Shown: piece by piece, positions 1 through 7,288 of the stretch
Position numbering within the stretch: position 1 is the first letter of the stretch
How the letters are laid out: the number at the start of each line of letters is the position of its first letter
Assembly: GCA_028456385.1 (NCBI GenBank)
Contig: JALNQF010000561.1
Location: 1 to 22,411 of the forward strand
DNA: 22,411 bases
Reading direction: 5' to 3'
From: Ophiosphaerella korrae
Taxonomy: Eukaryota > Ascomycota > Dothideomycetes > Pleosporales > Phaeosphaeriaceae
Translations under genes and position numbers: made by a program
Notes under the pieces: generated by a model
Databases searched by the model: none
What the model saw: the letters and a program-made list of their open reading frames with translations, nothing else
What the model was told of the DNA's origin: nothing

Positions 1-2788
1 TTATTTACTAATTAATAGAGAGTAAATTAGTAATACTCTAAGAAAGACTAAATAGAGACCTAAAGAAAGGATATATACAAGAATCTTTATTATTAGTAGG
101 ATTTCTAATTCTCTTTATACTAAAGAAGAAGAGACTACTAAGGATATATATAAACTACTAAAAACTAAACAACATTATAGTAAAGGACTACTACCTACTA
201 CTAAATATAGATAAACTCTAAGATAAGCTAAGCTAAGCTAAGATTTTTACAAAGCTAGACCTAAAGGATAGATACTACCTAATAAGAATTAAGGTAAGTA
301 AAGAGTAGAAGATAGCGTTCTAAATACGCTATAGATATTATAAGTATATAGTAATACTCTTTAGACTAATAAATATACTAGTAACGTTCTAAAGACTAAT
401 TAATAATATATTATAAGAATACTTAGATAAGTTTATTATAGCCTACCTAGACAATATACTAATATATTCTAAAGAAGAAGGCGAGCACGTAGAGTAAGTA
501 ATAATAGTACTATAGTACTTAGACTAATATAACCTATAACTAAAGCTAGAGAAGTATAAATAGTATAAAATAGAAGTAGAGTTTCTAGAATATATAATAG
601 GTATTAACAAAGTTAAGATAAGCTAAGAAAAGATTAAAGTAGTAGAAGAATAGAAGGAACTTAAGATAGTTAAGGACGTATAATTATTCCTAATATTTAT
701 TAACTTTAACTAATACTTTATAGAAAGATTTTTAAAGAAAGTACTACTACTTATAAAGCTTACAAGAAAAGATATAGTATAAGAATAGAGAGTAGAGTAG
801 AAACAAGCTTATAAGGAACTTAAGTAAGCCTATATTATACTACTAGTTCTAAAGCAATTTTATAGTAACAAGACCCTAGTTATTAAGACTAATATATCTA
901 ATCTAGCTTATAGAGTAATAGTGCTACAAGAGTATAAAGAGAAATAGTATCTAATTATATACTATTTAGGAAAGTTTATAGAGTAAGAAGAAAGATACAA
1001 TATATATAATAAAGAGCTACTTATAATAGTTAATATACTTAAATATTAGAGAGTATACGCTAAAAGCGTAGTAGAAGTAATTATTAAGATAGATTATAAG
1101 AACCTAATATACTTTATAACAAGTAAGAAGTTAAAAGATAAGTAGATATAATAGTTAGAACTACTAAGATAGTATAAATTTAAGATCTAATACATACTAG
1201 GTAAAGAAAATAGCTAAGTAGATACGCTTAGCTAAAGACATAATATTATAAGAAAGAGATAAGTAGTAGAAGAAGCTATACTCTAAAACAATAGACAAGG
1301 ATACCTAGTACTAAATATATAACTAGTAGAAGAGTAAGAAATTAATAACCTAGTTAGGATTATAAACAAGGTTCTAGAAGAATTATAAAAAGTAATTATA
1401 CAATAATACTATAACAACCTAGTATATAGGTACTTAGAGATTACATAAATAATAGAACTAATCTAGAAAAACTATAGATTTAGTAAAATAAAAGAGAAAG
1501 TAACGTAGTTTATTAAAGAATACGTAGATTACTAGAAGAATAAGTACAAGATATATATACTCTATAGAAGAATATAGGTAATTAAGATACTAGAAGAACT
1601 ATAGATAGATATTGTAATAGACTTTATTATAGGACTACTAACGTTAAAAGACCTAGTAATAAGAATAAGATATAATATAATAATAGTAATTATAGACTAA
1701 TTTACAAAATACGCTAAGATAGAGAAATTCTAAAGTAACTATATAGTAGATTAGCTAGGACACGTGCTACTAGACGTACTAATACAAAGATATAAGATAC
1801 TAAAAGTATTATTAGTGATAGAGATAAGCTTTTTACGTCTAATTACTAGATAACACTACTTATAGTAATAGAGACAAAAAGAAAGCTATTAATAGCCTAT
1901 TACCTATAGATAGATAGATAGATAGAATAGACTAATAGGATTCTAAAGATATACCTAAGGATTTATAGTAATTAGAAGTAGAATAATTAGGTATTACTAT
2001 TACTTATAGTACAATTAGCATATAATAACAAGTACTTAGAAGTAACTAGTAAAATACTATATTTTATAAACTATAGGATACACCCTAATTTATTTAAGAG
2101 AATACTACTAGGACCTAAAATAGAGGTAGTATTAGTTAGAGTAGAAGATATACAAGAACTCTATAATAAAATAAAAGATAAACTAGAGAAAGCTTAGAAA
2201 TAAAGTATTTTATATATTAATTAAAAATAAAAAATAGTACCTTAGCTAAAAGAAAGAGATAAAGTATATCTTTATACAAAGAATCTATAGATAAAGTAAC
2301 TTAGTAAAGGACTAGACTATATTAAAGTTAGACTATTTTTAGTTAAAGAAGATAATAGGCTAGTAACAAAAATACTAGAACTACCTAAAGATACTAAGGT
2401 ACACCCTAAGTTCTATATAAGCCTACTAGAACTAGCTAAGCTAAAAATACTAGTATAGCAACAATTCTAATATTAGAAGGAGGAGGACGACGAGTTTAAA
2501 GTTAAAGACCTATAAGGATATTAAGAAATAGGACGCAACGCCTTCTAAAGTATATAGTTTCTCTAAGAGTAGCTAGTAAAATAGAAAAGCTACCTAGTAA
2601 GTAAAAATATATAGGAACCTAAAGCTAATCTATAGAATTGTTAGTAGATACTTAAGAAAGCAAGAAGTAAGTATAATATACTAGGATATATAGAATGTAT
2701 AAAGCTATAGCTAGGATATAATAGATATATTAGTAGAAAAAAGTTCTATAATAAACCTAACTATATAGAGCCTACAAAGCGCCCTTAG
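1..2788 (+). pseudogene. Element A pol remnant: RT, RNase H, integrase, chromodomain
   Basis: This is the polyprotein that copies element RNA to cDNA and integrates it. The RT reads LKKGYIQES near 60, FTKLDLKD near 250 and AYLDNILIYS near 440; the second aspartate of the YLDD catalytic box is Asn. RNase H follows at about 850-1250. Integrase catalytic Asp codons lie at 1620 and 1817 (SDRDKLFTSNY) and Glu at 1925, 35 residues after the second Asp. The first Asp is in frame 0 (as is RT) and the second in another frame, so a 1-bp indel lies between them, probably in the A run near 1802. The chromodomain (2480-2665, YLV-K-KSY and EPKANL) would have guided insertion to methylated histone H3. In-frame stops throughout make it dead. 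The end is taken at the first of three close stops (2786, 2792, 2795). Confidence 0.9.
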
Positions 2789-3359
2789 TTATAATAAACT
2801 TATTTAATAAGCTAATAGTAGACTAGATAGTAGGAGAAGAGGTAATATTAATAGTAGTAGTAGAATAGTTAAGAACTTGCGCTAAGACCTTATTACCTTC
2901 CTACTCTAATTCTAACGCTAGGTACAAGGCCTTGTAACGAGTACGCTCTTTATTAGATTTTAATATTTTCTTATTACGTAGTAAATAAGTAATAATAATA
3001 GTAAGAAGTTTTTTATTATTATTAACCTTTTTATAGAACTCTTTACAAGTTTAATTAAGAGACTCCTAGGTTATACTAATATAGGGACGCCCTATACAAG
3101 TATACTTAGTACACTTTAGAGTAGAATCTAGTATAATAAAATAAGGAATACCTAAGAGAGAATAATATAGATAAGGTGTTTCTAAAATATAGTTTATAGC
3201 AAGGATTTCTAATAAAAGATAAAGTCTACGAGACTATAAAGGAGGCGATATCGTAGTAGGATAGTTTTTAACTAGAAGGTAGGGCAAACTACTTATAAGC
3301 TAGACCTAGCTAATAGAGGCCTAGGCCTAAGGATAGACCTAGCGTAAGAAAAGGGGATA
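2772..3359 (-). pseudogene. Element A antisense ORF: Zn2Cys6-like motif plus helical region
   Basis: Between the end of pol and the 3' LTR the minus strand holds one frame of about 196 codons with only about ten TAG/TAA stops, no indel, and a clearly non-random product. Codons at 3173-3081 have the spacing C-X2-C-X6-C-X9-C-X2-C-X6-C. The fourth ligand and an extra residue in the last loop are Cys; the other ligands read Tyr (TAT), the RIP product of TGT. The motif is followed by charged helical sequence (EFYKKVNNNKKLL, LLRNKKILKSNKERTRYKAL) that looks like a coiled coil. The ORF ends (TAG, 2772) overlapping the end of pol tail to tail. The spacing is that of fungal Zn(II)2Cys6 proteins; a DNA- or RNA-binding accessory protein is my inference. 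The start codon cannot be identified. Confidence 0.65.
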
Positions 3360-3360
3360 G
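3346..3360 (+). promoter_or_regulatory. Polypurine tract of element A
   Basis: A purine-rich run ending GGGGATAG lies directly before the 3' LTR, the usual position of the plus-strand primer of LTR elements. The same ATAG step precedes the LTRs of elements B, C and D, which supports the LTR start chosen at 3361. Confidence 0.6.
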
Positions 3361-3453
3361 TATTATAATACTAAGCGGTAGGTAAGCTATTATATTGCAC
3401 GCGATTAGGCTAGGTAATATAGCGTAGTAGAACACGTAACTATTTAGTAGTAA

Positions 3454-3500
3454 ACGCTCTAGAATAAGCGCTCTAGAGCGAACGCTCTAGAGTAAGCGCT
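3454..3500. repeat. CGCTCTAGAG repeat cluster in the U3 of element A LTR
   Basis: Three close copies of an (A/G)CGCTCTAGA core lie at 3454, 3468 and 3482, followed by AGCGCT at 3495. The middle copy forms the perfect 12-bp palindrome CGCTCTAGAGCG at 3469-3480. Position upstream of the TATA-like box suggests a factor-binding array in the element promoter; this is inference. Confidence 0.6.
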
Positions 3501-3524
3501 TAGGAATAAACGCTAGATAGTAAG

Positions 3525-3530
3525 TATATA
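3525..3530 (+). promoter_or_regulatory. TATA-like box in element A LTR
   Basis: TATATA lies about 25-45 bp downstream of the palindromic cluster and about 70 bp before the LTR end. It is a plausible core promoter, but TATA strings are common in this AT-rich DNA. Confidence 0.35.
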
Positions 3531-3602
3531 GGAACGTTAATAGACCTTTATAGACTATTGTATTTAATCTCTTCTTTACCTTTTATCTTAATAGAGTATT
3601 AC

Positions 3603-3950
3603 AACTAATACTTTAATTAGATTCTTATCTACCTATTAATACTTATATACCTCGTAATACTCTAATAAGAGCTAACTATTAATTAAGTTAAGTAACTATC
3701 TTGTTTATTAACCTCGCCCGTCTTATAGAAGCTTACTTGCCCTCGTTACTCTTACTAGTTCTAAGGTCTTAATATATAACTAATACTTTAATTAGATTCT
3801 TATCTACTTATTAATACTTATATACTTTGTAATACTCTAATAAGAGCTAACTATTAATTAAGTTAAGTAACTAACTTGTTTATTACCCTTACTTATCTTA
3901 TAGAAGCTTACTTACTCTTATTACTTTTACTTAGTTCTAAGGTCTTAATA
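3603..3950. repeat. 175-bp tandem duplication, two copies
   Basis: A unit of about 172 bp starting AACTAATACTTTAATTAG at 3603 is repeated from 3778 (offset 175 bp). The copies are collinear with one single-base indel. Most differences are C in copy 1 against T in copy 2 (for example CCTCGCCCG against CCCTTACTTA), so copy 2 is more heavily RIP-mutated. No coding frame or known element is recognised. It begins at the inferred right end of the element A LTR. Confidence 0.85.
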
Positions 3951-4086
3951 GCTAGCTAGGCTAGCTAATTAAAGCGCTTAAGTATTACTTCTAAGTTAAA
4001 TAGTAATAAGCTAGTTACTCTAAAGGCCTTAAGTATAGTATCTACTTTAAATAAGGCCTCCTAAGTAGCTATAAATATAGGATAGA
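3951..4086. other. Unassigned spacer between elements A and B
   Basis: AT-rich, RIP-like sequence beginning with the self-complementary run GCTAGCTAGGCTAGC. I see no gene, LTR end or repeat that places it. It may be target DNA that predates element B. Confidence 0.5.
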
Positions 4087-4102
4087 TATAATAGGGTCTC
4101 CT

Positions 4103-4244
4103 ATTATTAACTACAAGTAACCTATATAGAGTATTAGTAGATTAAGAGGTAATAATAAAAGTTTATATAGTAATTAAGTAATAGGCTTATAAATAATAGA
4201 AGATATCTTGTAATTATTAAGTATTATTACTTGTAGTTAATAAT
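4103..4244. repeat. 18-bp perfect inverted repeat inside element B LTR
   Basis: ATTATTAACTACAAGTAA at 4103-4120 is exactly inverted at 4227-4244, giving a potential stem with a ~106-nt loop near the 3' end of the LTR. The same pair occurs in the LTR of element C and, shortened, in that of element E. Confidence 0.85.
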
Positions 4245-4300
4245 TAAATTACTTATACTATCTTAATAATATATATTACTACTAATTATATAGTTCTCTT

Positions 4301-4693
4301 AATCTTATTATAGTAGTAATAGAAGAAAACTAAATAGAACTAATTAGCCCTATAATAGAAGATAATAATATATATAACTTATAGGATAATAAACTTAATT
4401 AAGAAGTTAATTATAATAGAGATACGTAATAGCTTTATAACTTTATAAAGCTTAGCACTTATAAAGCTATAAAGCTATAAAAGTATATAGATAATAAGAT
4501 GCGTATTATTAAGATACTATTAGTAATCTAATCTTTAACTAAGAGTAATAATACTTTAATATTACTTATTAGGAATTATCTATTATTTATCGCCTATTAC
4601 TAGATTATAATATAAACTTTTGTTATTAACTTCTAATCTACTAATACTTCTAATAGTCTTTATTGTTAATAATAGGTAACCTATTATAAATCT
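4301..4693 (+). mobile_element. Solo LTR (4306-4688) with 5-bp target duplication AATCT
   Basis: A 383-bp LTR of the B-E superfamily lies in plus orientation inside the minus-strand LTR of element B. It starts TATTATAGTAGTAAT and ends AACCTATTATA, matching the start and end of the D and E LTRs. AATCT at 4301-4305 and 4689-4693 is the target duplication. The element B LTR sequence resumes directly after it. A solo LTR forms when the two LTRs of a full copy recombine and the interior is lost. Its length equals the LTR of element C (385 bp), so it probably came from that subfamily. Confidence 0.88.
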
Positions 4694-4902
4694 ATTATAT
4701 TATCTCTATAGATTACTTTAATCTATTATACGTATTTATAAATTACTTTAATTTATTATATATATTTATAGATTACTTTTACGTGTTTAGGTTATAATTT
4801 ACTTCTTAATTTAAGTTACTACTCTACTTATCTTATACTTTATTAGTACTTAAGTTAAAACTAATTAGCTCTATCTTAGTTTCTCTTATTATACCTATAA
4901 TA

Positions 4903-4914
4903 CTATCCCTCCTT
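4903..4914 (-). promoter_or_regulatory. Polypurine tract of element B
   Basis: On the minus strand AAGGAGGGATAG directly precedes the LTR start, the same arrangement as in A and D. Confidence 0.6.
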
Positions 4915-4929
4915 TTAGGGAGGTCTTTG

Positions 4930-5584
4930 TTTTCTTATCTTAGAGCTAAAGTTATTAATCTAGTTTCTTTATTAATATAAAGTTCTTAATCTTCTTTCTC
5001 TATACCTACTAAGTCTACTCTTTATTATCTTTAATTAGCTAACTACGTATTACACTATAGAATTATAATATTTCTTTATTCTTATTATAAGTCTTTAAAC
5101 TTTCTATTAGTTTATTTTTCTTTAAAGTATAGTAAGGCTTATAAGGTATATATTTATACTAATACTTATTTATATTATAACCTTTCTAGTATATCTCTAG
5201 TAGATTATAAGTTAATAATACTTATTTACGTATCTATACTTATTTATAATAGGGAGAACTATTAACTATACTTAAGAAAAACTATCTATATAGATTATAA
5301 AGGCTAAAAAAAAATATAATTAGATTCTAAGTATATAAGTAGAAAATTATACTTGTCTAGTTTATCTTTATAAGATAAAAGCCTTAAATAATAAAAAGTC
5401 TATTATATAGGCTATTCTCTTAGAGTTTAAGCTTAATTTTAAGGTTATAGTAGAGGCTACTCTAGCTTCTACTTTATTAGACGTATCTAATACCTTTTTA
5501 CCTATTACTAGTAGTATAAGCTCTCTCTATTTACTATAAAGTAGTTTAGAAGGTTTTAACTTTAGAACTTCTATAGTTTCTTAG
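4930..5584 (+). pseudogene. Element B antisense ORF (opposite to its pol)
   Basis: This is the counterpart of the antisense ORF of element D. One frame runs from about 4930 (AKVINLVSL) to about 5290; the homologous reading then continues one base forward in the next frame from about 5300 (KAKKKYN) to a TAG at 5582. The tail reads VEATLAST...SSLEGFNFRTSIVS-stop, aligned with C and D. The zinc-cluster spacing is only partly kept: positions equal to ligands 1, 2, 4 and 5 are Tyr, but the third is Leu and the spacing is off by one. The last 23 bp overlap the end of pol on the other strand. Its state fits an old, heavily RIP-mutated copy. Confidence 0.55.
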
Positions 5585-5807
5585 AGTAATTAAGATTATC
5601 TTCTAGTTCCTATATATCTTCCTATATTTACCCTTTTTAATCTATACCTATTTATTTTACTAAGTAATAGTTTTTTCTATTATAAAACTAGTATACTAGG
5701 ATTTCTTTAACTTTCTATTCTTTTTATTCTCTGTATATATCTACTTTATATACTAGTAGTTCTATATTTTATAGTACTATCTTAAGTAGTACTATATAGA
5801 AGGTTAG
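5562..5807 (-). pseudogene. Element B pol C-terminus (chromodomain end)
   Basis: The minus strand aligns with the last ~80 codons of element D pol, including the chromodomain-like stretch reading NYYLVK-IGID. The stop aligns with that of D (complement of 5562-5564). The upstream end is cut by the insertion of element C at 5807/5808. Confidence 0.8.
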
Positions 5808-6192
5808 TGTAATAAGTCTCTTATTATTAACTACAAGTAACTATTATAGGTATTAGTAGATTAAAGAGTAATAACAAAAGCTTATATAGTAATTAGTAAT
5901 AGGCTATAAATTATAGGATAATTCTTATTATATTAAGTATTGTTACTTGTAGTTAATAATTAAATTTCTAATAATATCCTAATAATATATATTATTACTA
6001 ACTATATACTTAAATTTCTTAGCTAACTTTATACTTTATATTTACTAAGATCGCGAATTACAAAGCTATTACGTATCTCTATTATAATTAGCTTTCTAAT
6101 TAAGCTTATTATCTTATAAGTTATATACGCTATTATCTCTTATAGTAAAGCTAATTAGTTCTAGTTAGTTCTCTTTTATTATAGTAATAGTA
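5808..6192 (-). repeat. 3' LTR of element C (385 bp)
   Basis: On the minus strand it starts TACTATTACTATAATAAAAGAG at 6192, in line with the D LTR start, and ends ACTTATTACA at 5808. It holds one remnant of the AATTCGCGATCTTAGTAAA unit that is triplicated in D. A purine tract on the minus strand (6206-6193) precedes it. Confidence 0.85.
5823..5960. repeat. 19-bp perfect inverted repeat inside element C LTR
   Basis: ATTATTAACTACAAGTAAC at 5823-5841 is exactly inverted at 5942-5960, in the same LTR position as the pair in element B. Confidence 0.85.
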
Positions 6193-6219
6193 CTATTCTC
6201 TTCTTTAGATAGGTTCTTA

Positions 6220-6712
6220 TTTTCTTATCCTAAAGCTAAAGTTATTAGTCTAGTTTCTTTATTTATCTCTAGTTCTTTATTACTCTCTATATCTTCTTAT
6301 TCTTAATATAATAAACTCTTTCTAGTTACTTAAGTTACTTATAATAGAGTTAAAATATTTCTTTATACTTATTATACTTAATTAAAACTTACTTATTTTA
6401 TATCTTTAAAGGATAGTAAGTACTATAATAAGTATACTCTTTCTAGTATTTTACTTATAGAGTATAAGTATTTAATTTCTATATAGTCTCTTTCTACTAA
6501 GTTATATAGAGAGAGCTATTAATTAAGCTTAAGAGATACTATTATTATAGCTTATAGAATCTAAAGCTAAGTATAAACTAACTCTTTATAAGCTAGTAAA
6601 TCTTTATTCTTGTATTAAGTATTTTTATAAGATAAAAGCTTATAATAATACTAAATTATCTAAATAGTCTTATACTTTAAAAACTAAGATAGACCTTAAA
6701 GATACTATAAAG
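6220..6712 (+). pseudogene. Element C antisense ORF, first part (split by element D)
   Basis: This aligns with the antisense ORFs of B and D from FSYPKAKVISLVSL onward. Ligand positions 1-5 of the zinc-cluster spacing are present as Tyr (TAT) codons around 6380-6430; a short in-frame deletion against D removes ligand 6. One frame runs to about 6535; the reading then continues one base forward from about 6551 (LIESKAKYKLTLYKLVNLYS), the same step as in B and D. At 6712 it is interrupted by element D and resumes at 13886. Confidence 0.55.
6708..6712. repeat. Left target-site duplication of element D (TAAAG)
   Basis: TAAAG lies directly before the 5' LTR and is repeated directly after the 3' LTR at 13881-13885. 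The flanks join in frame within the element C antisense ORF, which confirms both ends of element D. Confidence 0.9.
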
Positions 6713-7227
6713 TGTTATAGTAGTAACAAGGGAAACCGAGATAGAACTAATTAGTCTACGCTTAGCTACTAACAAAGTATAGGATAAGTAGGGTAACGAC
6801 CTATAAGATAATAAGTCTAACTAGGAAGCTAATTATAATATAGACACGTAATAAATTTGTAAATTCGCGATCTTAGTAAACACGAAGTCGCGAAGCTGTT
6901 ATATAACAAATTTGTAAATTCGCAATCTTAGTAAATACAAAGTCGCGAAGCTGTTATATAACAAATTTATAAATTCGCGATCTTAGTAAACACGAAGCAA
7001 CAAAGCTACTAAGATATTGTTACTATATAGTTAGTAGTAATGCGCATTATTAGGATAGTATTAGCAATTTAATTATTAACTACGAGCGACAATATAGAGA
7101 TAGTTACAAAACATCTTCTATTGTTTATAGCCTATTGTAGATTACAATATAAGCTTTTGCTATTACCTTACAATCTACTAATACCTATTTAGGCTATTAG
7201 GAAGTTAACCCTAGTAAGCCTGTAATA
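6713..7227 (+). repeat. 5' LTR of element D (515 bp)
   Basis: It starts TGTTATAG and ends CCTGTAATA. It contains a 55-bp tandem array at 6853-7010, then a conserved block (TAGGATAGTATTAGCAATTTA and onward) shared with all related LTRs in the window. It aligns end to end with 13366-13880. Confidence 0.95.
6853..7010. repeat. 55-bp tandem array, 2 full and 1 partial copy, in 5' LTR of D
   Basis: Units start at 6853, 6908 and 6963 with AAATTTGTAAATTCGCGATC. A full unit contains two TCGCGA-type palindromes about 20 bp apart and ends CTGTTATATAAC. The array accounts for most of the extra length of the D LTR relative to the C LTR. Possibly promoter-binding sites; no direct evidence. Confidence 0.9.
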
Positions 7228-7244
7228 CCTTGCTAATTTAGTTA
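7228..7244 (+). promoter_or_regulatory. Candidate primer-binding region of element D
   Basis: CCTTGCTAATTTAGTTA follows the 5' LTR directly and is identical behind the LTR of element E (17248-17264). It does not begin with the TGG expected of pairing to a tRNA 3' CCA end, even allowing for TG to TA change, so an internal tRNA site or self-priming is possible. Confidence 0.4.
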
Positions 7245-7288
7245 TTGCGAGAAGCGAAGCGTAAGTAGCGTATAGTCTAGCTAACACA

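Larger units (their letters stand above)
1..3603 (+). mobile_element. Element A: 3' part of a chromodomain Gypsy LTR retrotransposon, RIP-mutated
   Basis: The window opens inside the reverse transcriptase of a Ty3/Gypsy element. RT, RNase H, integrase and chromodomain follow in order on the plus strand, then an antisense ORF, a purine tract (3346-3360) and a 3' LTR. The 5' LTR, gag and protease lie left of the window. Stops are TAG/TAA and CpA/TpG are scarce, as expected of RIP. This family differs from B-E in its integrase, chromodomain and LTR. Without the 5' LTR the target duplication cannot be checked. Confidence 0.9.
3361..3603 (+). repeat. 3' LTR of element A (243 bp)
   Basis: The LTR starts TATTATAA after the purine tract and ends TATTACA, which fit TG...CA ends after RIP. 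It has a GC-richer left half with a short palindromic cluster, a TATA-like box at 3525, and a pyrimidine-rich right half, the usual U3-R-U5 order. The partner LTR lies outside the window, so the ends are inferred, not verified. Confidence 0.65.
4087..4902 (-). repeat. 3' LTR of element B, split by a solo LTR
   Basis: On the minus strand it starts TATTATAGG at 4902 and ends CTATTATA at 4087. It matches the element E LTR closely, including remains of the ~30-bp AATCTATAAATACGTATAATAG tandem units near 4690-4790. Removing the inserted solo LTR and one copy of its duplication leaves about 428 bp, close to the 460 bp of the E LTR. Confidence 0.85.
4087..5807 (-). mobile_element. Element B: 3' end of a Gypsy element, reverse strand, interrupted
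   Basis: Read on the minus strand this is pol C-terminus, then the 3' non-pol region with its antisense ORF, a purine tract (4914-4903) and the 3' LTR (4902-4087). It aligns throughout with the 3' end of the complete element D. It is cut at 5807 by element C; the rest of B must lie right of the window. It is the oldest layer of the nest and very heavily mutated. Confidence 0.85.
5808..6712 (-). mobile_element. Element C, left segment (3' LTR and 3' non-pol region)
   Basis: Read on the minus strand, this is the 3' end of a Gypsy element inserted into the chromodomain region of element B. It ends with a 385-bp LTR. The copy is continuous with 13886-16787 once element D and one copy of the TAAAG duplication are removed: the antisense reading frame passes through the junction without loss (DTIK joined to AILAPIILG). 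GTTAG at 5803-5807 is the expected target duplication; its partner would lie right of the window. Confidence 0.85.

Noticed and set aside
224..242. AAGCT pentamer repeat.
   Set aside because: It is only about four units, inside the RT coding region, and explained by RIP of ordinary codons.
1907..1927. TAGA tetranucleotide microsatellite.
   Set aside because: It encodes the DGQTER region of integrase; G to A changes turned ordinary codons into a TAGATAGA string. It is a product of RIP, not an independent repeat.
6853..7010. Evenly spaced repeats resembling a CRISPR array.
   Set aside because: The units are contiguous 55-bp tandem copies without unique spacers, lie inside both LTRs of one retrotransposon, and the setting is fungal.
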